From: Alphaproteobacteria bacterium
GTDB taxonomy: Bacteria; Pseudomonadota; Alphaproteobacteria; Puniceispirillales; Puniceispirillaceae
Direction: 5' to 3'
Assembly: GCA_011522945.1 (NCBI GenBank)
Contig: WTHY01000075.1
Coordinates: 1-5,031, forward strand
Length of the DNA: 5,031 nucleotides
Both the position numbers and the translations under genes were made by a program. The stretch's first letter is position 1. Each line of letters starts with the position of its first letter. The notes beneath the pieces are model-generated. The model did not search any database. It was not told the origin of the DNA and was given only the letters and a program-made list of their open reading frames with translations. Shown here piece after piece: positions 1 through 5,031 of the stretch.

Positions 1-832
1 GATAATCAAATCCGCGCAATTCTAGCGGATCGAGTGTAATCGGCAAATTTGGATAAACAGACTGAACCGAGGCTGCAACATCCAAGAGATCTGACAATAA
101 TTTAGCCGCTGCCTCTGGCAGCTCAGACACAAGTTTTGCTAGTGCTTCGGGGCTGCGTCCTGAGGCTTCAAGCAATGCAATCAAATGGGAGGAGGCATCA
201 CTATCTATCTGAGCAAGCCCGTTGGCATCTCTATCCCGTATGGCAGATAATAGCGCAGCTCTCTTAGTATCTGACACTGCATCACCAATCAGCAGATGCG
301 CCAAGCCAGGTGTGCCAAGGTCGAGCGTCAGCCCCTGAATACCAGCTTGCATCAACGCCCGAGCGCCAAGTGCGATTACCTCAGAACTCGCCGCATTATC
401 AGCCCTGCCAATAAGCTCAGCACCAGCTTGTACCAGCTGCCGTTCTGGATTGAGGACATCAGGTGCAACCCGCATCACCTCGCCAGCATAAGCTAATCGT
501 AAAGGGCGTGGCATATGGCTCAGGCGCGTGCCTGAGATCCGGGCTATCTGTGCTGTCATATCAGCACGCAAGGCCATCATCTTATGCGAAATCGGATCCA
601 TCAACCGGAATGATTTTTGTGCAATCGCAGCACCAGGCCCATCATGCAAAAGACTATCTTCAAACTCTACCAAAGGAGGCTGAACACGCGCATATCCAAA
701 CTGCCGAAAACAAGATAGCACAGCAGCTGTTGCATCAGCATCTTTACTCGCTTCCGGGTCGAGCAAATCTGATAAACCAGTCGGCAGCAACCCGATAGAT
801 GCTGTATCGTCAAACTGATCAGATGAGGCCAT
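1..832 (-). CDS. hisZ: ATP phosphoribosyltransferase regulatory subunit HisZ (C-terminus cut by window edge)
   Basis: Reading from ATG at 832-830 leftwards gives 277 open codons up to the window edge. The protein is a catalytically inactive class II histidyl-tRNA synthetase paralogue. In the family, HisZ forms a hetero-octamer with short-form HisG and is needed for the first step of histidine biosynthesis (ATP + PRPP) and its feedback control; it acts in the cytoplasm. Visible family features are a motif 2-like block with RADMTAQIARI (about residues 89-99) followed by LRLAYAGEVMR (111-121), then an EL/IG segment near 139-142. The last readable residues, LRGFDY (272-277), match the conserved LRGFDYxTG segment of HisS/HisZ. 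The family is usually about 360-390 residues, so roughly the last quarter lies outside the window. An in-frame stop five codons upstream makes ATG 832 the first possible ATG. The Shine-Dalgarno is weak (AAAAAGATAG). HisS itself is less likely, because the anticodon-binding part is not seen and the operon context fits HisZ. Confidence 0.92.
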   Translation of the reverse strand, partial: MASSDQFDDTASIGLLPTGLSDLLDPEASKDADATAAVLSCFRQFGYARVQPPLVEFEDSLLHDGPGAAIAQKSFRLMDPISHKMMALRADMTAQIARISGTRLSHMPRPLRLAYAGEVMRVAPDVLNPERQLVQAGAELIGRADNAASSEVIALGARALMQAGIQGLTLDLGTPGLAHLLIGDAVSDTKRAALLSAIRDRDANGLAQIDSDASSHLIALLEASGRSPEALAKLVSELPEAAAKLLSDLLDVAASVQSVYPNLPITLDPLELRGFDY

Positions 833-1129
833 AAGTCTATCTTTTTACAAATGAAGAAAACTGCTCTGTGACAAAGCCGTCACAACGACCATTTTCTAGC
901 CTAGTTTGAGAGCATCCGCAAGGCTAGGGATAGAATGGTCCAAATGAAAACCATGATGTTGGCGATACAACGCGAATTTAGAGCGCTGTTAGCGCGTAGT
1001 TAAAGTATAGTAAACGCATTAGAGAGAACGGTCTGTGATTTTTACAACCATCAGGCAGTCTATCTGAAACCGTGGGTGCCATCTGCCCCGCCATTAGTTT
1101 AGCAGAACGAAATTGCATAAATCGGCATC
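833..1129. other. Gene-free spacer between hisZ and the serA hairpin, with small inverted repeats
   Basis: I see no convincing gene of ordinary length here on either strand. The spacer holds three short perfect inverted repeats: TGTGAC/GTCACA at 867-872 and 879-884, CTAGCCT/AGGCTAG at 896-902 and 921-927, and GCGCT/AGCGC at 983-987 and 991-995 with a 3-base loop. On the minus strand a -10-like TATACT sits at 1009-1004, but no good -35 is found 16-18 bp upstream of it. The region probably carries a promoter and leader for hisZ. If TATACT is used, the leader would be about 165 nt and would include all three hairpins. That is inference from position. Confidence 0.4.
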
Positions 1130-1164
1130 TGATTGGCAGGTCATGCATTTACACCTGCCAATCA
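1130..1164 (-). terminator. Strong hairpin 23 bp after the serA stop, atypical terminator
   Basis: Positions 1130-1141 and 1153-1164 are perfect reverse complements (12 bp, core TTGGCAGG/CCTGCCAA) around an 11-base loop. The hairpin starts 22 bases beyond the serA stop codon in the direction of transcription, which is the usual place for an operon-end structure. However, the minus-strand transcript continues as AGATGCCGAU with no U-run, so it is not a canonical intrinsic terminator. The U-run lies on the serA side of the stem instead. It may act as a weak terminator, a 3'-end stabilising hairpin, or a processing site between serA and hisZ messages. Confidence 0.45.
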
Positions 1165-1186
1165 AAAATTTATATCCGCTAGCTAT

Positions 1187-2788
1187 CTAAGCTGCACGGT
1201 CGGGATTTGGTGCAAAACGCAGCAAGTCTGCACGTACCACCTGCTCCATATTCTGAACCTCTTGCAAGATTTCTGATGTGACCTCGCCATCAACCTCGAC
1301 AAGTGCGACAGCTTCACCGCCAGCTTGCTTACGACCTAGATGGAAAGTGGCAATATTCAATCCTAATTTACCGAACAAGCTGCCTAGGGCTCCGATAAAT
1401 CCTGGCTTATCATAATTGCGCACATAGAGCAGGTTTTCTGGGAAATCTGATTCTACCGAAATATCCTGCACTTCAATCATACGCGGCTTATTACCGCCAA
1501 CAAGCGTCCCTGCAATGGATCGCGCCCCATCTTTGAAGGTCACGCCTACACGCAGCTTTGTTTCATAATCACATCGTCTATCATGGCTTGTTGTAGCCAC
1601 AGCAATGCCATTGGCTGAAGCCACAGCAGAAGCATTCACCATATTGACAGAATCCATGATAGGACCAAGCAAACCAGCCAAGGTTGAAGCGACGATAGGC
1701 GCTTGGTTTAACCCAGCTGCTTTCCCGTCAAATTCAATCTCAACAGAGATCAAATCATCCATATTGACCTGTCCGAGGAACCGGCCAAGCAAGCCTCCCA
1801 ATTCCATATAAGGCTTCAGAACAGGGGCATCTTCTGCAGATACTGACGCCATATTCAGGGCATTTGTCACAGCACCATTCATCAAATAATCAGCCATTTG
1901 TTCTGCAACCTGTAAAGCGACCTTTTCCTGAGCCTCAGTTGTAGAGGCTCCAAGATGCGGGGTCGCAACGACATTTGGCAAATCAAACAGCACATTCTCT
2001 TTCGCAGGCTCAACCTCAAACACATCCAAAGCGGCTCCGGCTACATGTCCTGTTGTCAGGGAAGCGGCCAAAGCCAGCTCATCAATCAGGCCACCGCGCG
2101 CACAGTTCACAATCCGCACACCTTTCTTGGTTTTGTTCAACGCATCAGCCGAGATAATATTGCGTGTTGCATCTGTCAGCGGTGTATGTAGCGTGATGAA
2201 ATCTGCCTGTGCCAGCAACTCATCTAGCTCAAGCTTTTCGATACCAAGATCCTTGGCACGCTCAGGTGTTAGAAACGGGTCATACCCCATCACCTTCATC
2301 TTCAGACCACGCGCCCGGTCAGCGACTATAGCACCAATATTACCACAACCGATGATCCCAAGCTTTTTGCCTGTGATTTCCGTACCCATAAATTTTGACT
2401 TTTCCCACTTGCCCGCGACAGTAGACATATGGGCATGTGGAATCTGTCTTGTAAGTGACAGCATCATAGAGATGGCATGTTCGGCTGTTGTAACAGCATT
2501 GCCAAATGGTGTGTTCATCACAATGACGCCAGCTTGTGTGGCTGCCGGAATATCAACATTATCGACGCCAATACCTGCACGGCCAACAACCTTTAGATTT
2601 GGGGCCGCTTCCAACACATCTGCTGTGACTTTTGTGGCCGACCGAATAGCCAACCCATCATAATTTTTTATGATCTCCAAAAGCTCTTCTTTTGGCAGAC
2701 CAGGTTTGAAATCTACATCAACCCCTGCCTCTTCAAAGATGCTGATAGCGGCTTCAGATAATTTGTCGCTAATTAATACTTTTGGCAT
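1187..2788 (-). CDS. serA: D-3-phosphoglycerate dehydrogenase
   Basis: This 533-residue cytoplasmic enzyme oxidises 3-phosphoglycerate to 3-phosphohydroxypyruvate with NAD+, the first step of serine synthesis. Its length fits the long (type 1) form, which carries an extra intervening domain and a C-terminal ACT domain. Residues 1 to about 100 are the outer part of the catalytic domain, with GRAGIGVDNVD at 69-79. The NAD-binding Rossmann segment has G147-C-G149-N-I-G152, followed by the acidic residue in GYDPF (D170). The catalytic residues expected for the 2-hydroxyacid dehydrogenase family are present: R231 in NCARGG, E260 in VFEVEP and H278 in TPHLGAST. Residues about 320-445 are the intervening domain, and about 453-527 the ACT domain (NYDKPGFIG at 458-466). 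ACT domains often bind serine for feedback inhibition, but binding was not tested here. The start is fixed by a perfect AGGAGG 5 bases upstream. The gene lies 9 bp after serC and is probably translationally coupled to it. Nothing is missing. Confidence 0.97.
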   Translation of the reverse strand: MPKVLISDKLSEAAISIFEEAGVDVDFKPGLPKEELLEIIKNYDGLAIRSATKVTADVLEAAPNLKVVGRAGIGVDNVDIPAATQAGVIVMNTPFGNAVTTAEHAISMMLSLTRQIPHAHMSTVAGKWEKSKFMGTEITGKKLGIIGCGNIGAIVADRARGLKMKVMGYDPFLTPERAKDLGIEKLELDELLAQADFITLHTPLTDATRNIISADALNKTKKGVRIVNCARGGLIDELALAASLTTGHVAGAALDVFEVEPAKENVLFDLPNVVATPHLGASTTEAQEKVALQVAEQMADYLMNGAVTNALNMASVSAEDAPVLKPYMELGGLLGRFLGQVNMDDLISVEIEFDGKAAGLNQAPIVASTLAGLLGPIMDSVNMVNASAVASANGIAVATTSHDRRCDYETKLRVGVTFKDGARSIAGTLVGGNKPRMIEVQDISVESDFPENLLYVRNYDKPGFIGALGSLFGKLGLNIATFHLGRKQAGGEAVALVEVDGEVTSEILQEVQNMEQVVRADLLRFAPNPDRAA

Positions 2789-2793
2789 GAATG

Positions 2794-2799
2794 CCTCCT
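2794..2799 (-). promoter_or_regulatory. serA ribosome binding site overlapping the serC stop codon
   Basis: On the minus strand the sequence reads TAGGAGGCATTCATG. The serC stop TAG occupies 2800-2798, and AGGAGG (2799-2794) shares two bases with it, leaving a 5-base spacer to the serA ATG at 2788. A full anti-SD match placed on the stop codon suggests that ribosomes finishing serC directly re-initiate on serA, keeping the two enzymes at a linked ratio. The sequence is seen directly; the coupling is inferred. Confidence 0.85.
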
Positions 2800-3955
2800 A
2801 AAATTTTGTTTCAGCTGCAACTTCCTCAAAGGCCCAATCGAGCCAAGGTAGAAGTGCTGCGATATCATCAGAATCAACGGTCGGGCCACCCCAGAGTCTG
2901 AGCCCTGCTGGTGCCGTGCGGTAAGCGCCTATATCAAACGCTACCTCTTCATCTGCTAGCAGCTTGACCATCTTTTTTGCGAAAATAGATTGGGCTGATG
3001 CATCAAGTGTTTGCACCTGAGGATCGGTGATAGATAAACAGATTGATGTGTTAGAGATTGTGGCTGGATCTTTTGCCAGGAACGACACCCAAGGGGTATG
3101 TTCTACCCAATCTGCAACAACCTGTAGATTTTCCTCAGACCGTGCAATCAGGGCGGGAAGACCACCTAGCTCATCGGCCCAATCGAGCGCCGCAAGCAAA
3201 TCTTCTACGCATAACAGAGACGGCGTATTAATGGTCTCGCCTTTAAAGATACCCTCAATCAGCTTTCCACCTTTTGTCAGTTGGAAAATCTTAGGGAGTG
3301 GCCATGGTGGGGTATAGCTTTCTAATCTTTCTACAGCCCGCGGCGATAGAATGATCACACCATGCGCAGCCTCACCGCCAAGTGATTTTTGCCAGCTAAA
3401 GGTGGCGATATCAATCTTGGACCAATCCATATCCATCGCAAAACAAGAGGATGTAGCATCTGCGATAGTGAGACCTGTTCTATCATCAGCAATCCAGTCC
3501 GCATTTGGGACTTTCACGCCAGATGTCGTACCATTCCAAGTGAAGAGAATATCACGATCCTTATCCGTTTGAGACAAATCAGGCAAATGCCCCCAATCTG
3601 CTTCAAAAATGCGCATATCTGTTAATTGTAATTGTTTGGTGGCATCTGCAACCCATGTCTTGCCGAAGCTCTCCCAGGCGAGCACATCCACGCCACGCGC
3701 CCCAAGCACAGACCACATAGCCATTTCAACGGCGCCAGTATCAGAGCCAGGCACGATTCCCATACGGTAATCCGCTGGCAGCTGAAGCATAGCTGACATA
3801 CGTTCAATAGCATTTTGGAGTTTGGCTTTAGGGGCAGCAGCACGGTGCGAGCGACCGTTTGATACGTCTGCAAGATGGGAAACTGTCCAACCTGTAAATT
3901 TTTTGGTTGGTCCTGACGAAAAGAGCGCAGAGCCCGGCTTGAAAGCGGGTTTCAT
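2798..3955 (-). CDS. serC: Phosphoserine aminotransferase
   Basis: This 385-residue cytoplasmic PLP enzyme transfers an amino group from glutamate to 3-phosphohydroxypyruvate, giving 3-phosphoserine. The same family can also serve pyridoxal phosphate synthesis (4-phosphohydroxythreonine). Recognisable parts are the N-terminal LFSSGPTKKFTGW (11-23), SHRAAAPK with H37-R38, TWNGTTSGV (139-147), and D166 in IADATSS, expected to pair with the pyridine nitrogen. The Schiff-base lysine is K190 in SWQKSLGGEAAHG, and INTPS is at 242-246. This is the form common in alphaproteobacteria (the Methanosarcina-type subfamily by my recollection) rather than the E. coli-type. I chose ATG 3955 because the family begins at MKPAFKPG and GAGG lies 5 bases upstream (3964-3961). 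The frame stays open for 123 further codons upstream, to 4324, but that extension is low-complexity, repeat-derived and unlike any SerC, so I exclude it. The gene leads the serC-serA operon. Confidence 0.96.
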   Translation of the reverse strand: MKPAFKPGSALFSSGPTKKFTGWTVSHLADVSNGRSHRAAAPKAKLQNAIERMSAMLQLPADYRMGIVPGSDTGAVEMAMWSVLGARGVDVLAWESFGKTWVADATKQLQLTDMRIFEADWGHLPDLSQTDKDRDILFTWNGTTSGVKVPNADWIADDRTGLTIADATSSCFAMDMDWSKIDIATFSWQKSLGGEAAHGVIILSPRAVERLESYTPPWPLPKIFQLTKGGKLIEGIFKGETINTPSLLCVEDLLAALDWADELGGLPALIARSEENLQVVADWVEHTPWVSFLAKDPATISNTSICLSITDPQVQTLDASAQSIFAKKMVKLLADEEVAFDIGAYRTAPAGLRLWGGPTVDSDDIAALLPWLDWAFEEVAAETKF

Positions 3956-3960
3956 AGTTA

Positions 3961-4006
3961 CCTCATCTAAAATGTTGCTATCCGGTGGGGGATAACGGCC
4001 CACCGA
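3961..4006 (-). promoter_or_regulatory. serC leader with two mutually exclusive hairpins ahead of the Shine-Dalgarno
   Basis: In the minus-strand RNA, CGGUGGG (complement of 4005-3999) pairs perfectly with CCCACCG (3989-3983), with an extra U-G pair at the base (4006/3982) and a 9-base loop. Alternatively GUUAUCC (3996-3990) pairs with GGAUAGC (3983-3977), with one U-G wobble and loop CCCACC. The second stem uses the loop and part of the 3' arm of the first, so both cannot form fully together. The serC Shine-Dalgarno GAGG (3964-3961) begins 12 bases after the second stem. There is no U-run, so any control would more likely be translational or protein-mediated than by termination. A conserved serC leader RNA motif has been described in alphaproteobacteria; this could be a member, but I cannot align it from memory. 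Confidence 0.5.
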
Positions 4007-4072
4007 CCAGAGACCATATCCGGCTATTTCTGTCAAGATACCGACATAGTGAATCTCGATAATTTTTAATGA

Positions 4073-4240
4073 GTCTCGATACTTCCCGATCTTTTCCGAC
4101 ATTTCCCGGTGCTTCCCAGTGCTTCTCGTGGCTCCCAATATTTCCCGGCACTTCCCGTGTTTCCTGGTGCTTCCCCATGATTCTCGGCGTTTCCTGGTGT
4201 ATTCCGATGTGTCCCGATGTTTCCCGGTATTACCCGATGA
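4073..4240. repeat. Degenerate tandem array with 10-bp period, about 17 units
   Basis: The plus strand shows a TTCCCG-like core recurring every 10 bases. Cores start at 4073, 4083, 4093, 4103, 4113, 4123, 4132, 4142, 4152, 4161, 4171, 4181, 4191, 4201, 4211, 4221 and 4231. The approximate consensus is TTCCCGRTGY (RCAYCGGGAA on the minus strand). Two units (4123 and 4152) are 9 bp; the rest are 10 bp. Weaker matches flank the array, for example ATCTCGATAA at 4053. Few units are identical, so the period is far better kept than the sequence. The array lies wholly between the divergent serC and methyltransferase genes. All three minus-strand frames stay open through it because the unit rarely makes stop codons and 10 bp rotates the frame, so ORFs here are by-products. 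It is neither a CRISPR (no spacers) nor an obvious mobile element. Confidence 0.88.
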
Positions 4241-4391
4241 TGGTTGGCGATTTTTGATGGTTGATGGGAAATTACAAAACGCACATCTACATAAAAATAA
4301 AAAGTCTAATTTAGAATTAAACACAATAAAAACAGCATCTTGACTGAATTTATTACCTGTGTTGTGACAGTGATATCGGGGGACGGCCCAA
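4241..4391. other. AT-rich remainder of the divergent intergenic region
   Basis: After the repeat array decays (4241-4265, still faintly 10-bp periodic), the sequence becomes strongly AT-rich from about 4270 to 4360. This is the probable site of the divergent promoters for serC (leftwards) and the methyltransferase (rightwards). A TTGACT resembling a -35 hexamer lies at 4340-4345 on the plus strand, but no good -10 follows at 16-18 bp. On the minus strand, TTGTGT and A/T-rich hexamers occur without a clear promoter pair. No gene or terminator is supported here. Confidence 0.35.
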
Positions 4392-5031
4392 ATGAGGATT
4401 GGGCTGTTAATGCTAGATATAACACGTGCTTTTGGGCAGATTTATACCGTTGCAAATCCGTTTCAGCTGACAGCTTTTCAACGCTGGGCAGACAGAGCTG
4501 ATTTGCCACATAAGCCGGTGCTTGAGCCTTTTGCCGGCGCAAATAATCTGATACGCCATCTAGAAAGGCTTGGCCTTTGTTCTTCATATGCCGCTTTTGA
4601 CATTCAGCCCACCGCTACAGATGTACAATTTCGAGATACATTAGCTGCCTTTCCAGTTGGGTTTGATGTCTGTATTACAAACCCGCCTTGGCTCGCGAAA
4701 AATTCTGCACGCGCACGCGGTTTGCCATTTCCAGACTGCGCTTATGATGATCTCTATAAATTGGCTTTATCACGCTGCTTGTCACACTGCGGTTATATCG
4801 CCGCAATCATACCAGAGGCCTTTATTCGCACTAATTTATTTCAGGATAGGTTGGCAGATTTTATCTCAATACGAAGTCGCCTGTTTCTAGATACAGCACA
4901 TCCAACTGGCCTTGCCCTTTTTGACCCCACCCCGTCAGAGGATATTCGACTTTGGGCAGATGACAGGCTGATTGGCCATTATCATCAGCTAAAAGCGCAA
5001 TATTTACCACCTGAAATAGGGGAAAATGATG
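4392..5031 (+). CDS. Putative adenine-N6 DNA methyltransferase, N-terminal part (runs off window)
   Basis: The plus-strand frame is open for 213 codons from ATG 4392 to the right edge, with a stop just upstream (4371-4373). Two motifs identify a class I S-adenosylmethionine-dependent methyltransferase of the N6-adenine type. EPFAGANN (45-52) is the SAM-binding motif I. NPPW (97-100) is the catalytic motif IV that holds the target amino group. An acidic residue, D70 in AAFDIQP, sits where SAM-ribose contacts are usual. The order motif I then IV matches gamma-class enzymes such as M.TaqI, whose target-recognition domain would follow at the unseen C-terminus. No restriction partner is visible, so it could be an orphan methylase, part of a restriction-modification system to the right, or prophage-derived. 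The start is uncertain: ATG 4392 has GGGGGA 8 bases upstream, and ATG 4410 has AGGA at 4395-4398. NPPW-like motifs also occur in RNA and protein glutamine methyltransferases, so substrate DNA is probable but not proven. Confidence 0.78.
   Translation, partial: MRIGLLMLDITRAFGQIYTVANPFQLTAFQRWADRADLPHKPVLEPFAGANNLIRHLERLGLCSSYAAFDIQPTATDVQFRDTLAAFPVGFDVCITNPPWLAKNSARARGLPFPDCAYDDLYKLALSRCLSHCGYIAAIIPEAFIRTNLFQDRLADFISIRSRLFLDTAHPTGLALFDPTPSEDIRLWADDRLIGHYHQLKAQYLPPEIGEND

Noticed and set aside
463..798. Plus-strand 111-residue ORF antisense to hisZ
   Set aside because: HisZ is clearly recognisable on the other strand over the same bases; the plus-strand translation shows no family features.
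867..884. CRP-like site TGTGA...TCACA upstream of hisZ
   Set aside because: The half-sites are separated by 8 bases rather than the 6 expected for CRP/FNR-type operators, so it is only an inverted repeat.
4008..4036. Perfect -35 hexamer TTGACA on the minus strand (4036-4031) as a serC promoter
   Set aside because: The hexamer at the -10 distance (TCTCTG at 17 bp) is a poor match, and transcription would start inside the leader hairpin. It is kept only as a possibility for start-site mapping.
4053..4265. CRISPR array
   Set aside because: Units are 10 bp, degenerate and contiguous, with no unique spacers and no cas genes nearby.
3956..4324. N-terminal extension of SerC by 123 residues in the same frame
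   Set aside because: The extension is derived mostly from the 10-bp repeat, which lacks stops in any minus-strand frame. It has no resemblance to SerC, and the family start MKPAFKPG with GAGG upstream is at 3955.
3978..4343. Several 62-74 residue ORFs on both strands across the repeat array
   Set aside because: They are low-complexity translations of the same repeat in different frames. The two 9-bp units shift frame, so no single frame is maintained as a protein repeat.
4306..4587. Minus-strand 93-residue ORF overlapping the methyltransferase start
   Set aside because: It is antisense to the region encoding recognisable methyltransferase motif I and has no recognisable motifs itself.

Overview
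The window looks like core chromosome of an alphaproteobacterium of moderate GC content. The evidence is the minus-strand gene order serC > serA > hisZ, an arrangement familiar from alphaproteobacteria (often followed by purA, which would lie beyond the left edge). The SerC form (385 residues, with the PLP lysine in a SWQKSLGGE context) is also typical of that group. A marine lineage such as SAR116 is possible, but this is a guess from general character, not a demonstrated assignment.

Layout, left to right. Positions 1-832 hold the start-proximal 277 codons of hisZ on the minus strand, cut by the window edge. Positions 833-1186 are a gene-free spacer with several small inverted repeats and, just after serA, a perfect 12-bp hairpin without a U-tract. 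Positions 1187-2788 (serA) and 2798-3955 (serC) are complete minus-strand genes. They are 9 bp apart, and the serA ribosome binding site overlaps the serC stop codon. Positions 3956-4391 are a 436-bp divergent intergenic region. It contains a serC leader with two mutually exclusive hairpins, a degenerate 10-bp-period tandem array at about 4073-4240, and an AT-rich stretch. From 4392 to the right edge, on the plus strand, is the first 213 codons of an orphan-looking adenine-N6 type DNA methyltransferase.

Functionally, SerA and SerC catalyse the first two steps of the phosphorylated serine pathway: 3-phosphoglycerate to 3-phosphohydroxypyruvate to 3-phosphoserine. HisZ is the regulatory subunit that partners short-form HisG at the first step of histidine synthesis. 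The cluster is therefore an amino-acid biosynthesis operon, or two adjacent transcription units, since 354 bp and a hairpin separate serA from hisZ. The methyltransferase is divergent and unrelated in function, and may mark the edge of an accessory segment.

The best candidates for something undescribed are the 10-bp-phased array and the switch-like leader immediately upstream of serC. The coding part of the window is ordinary metabolism.
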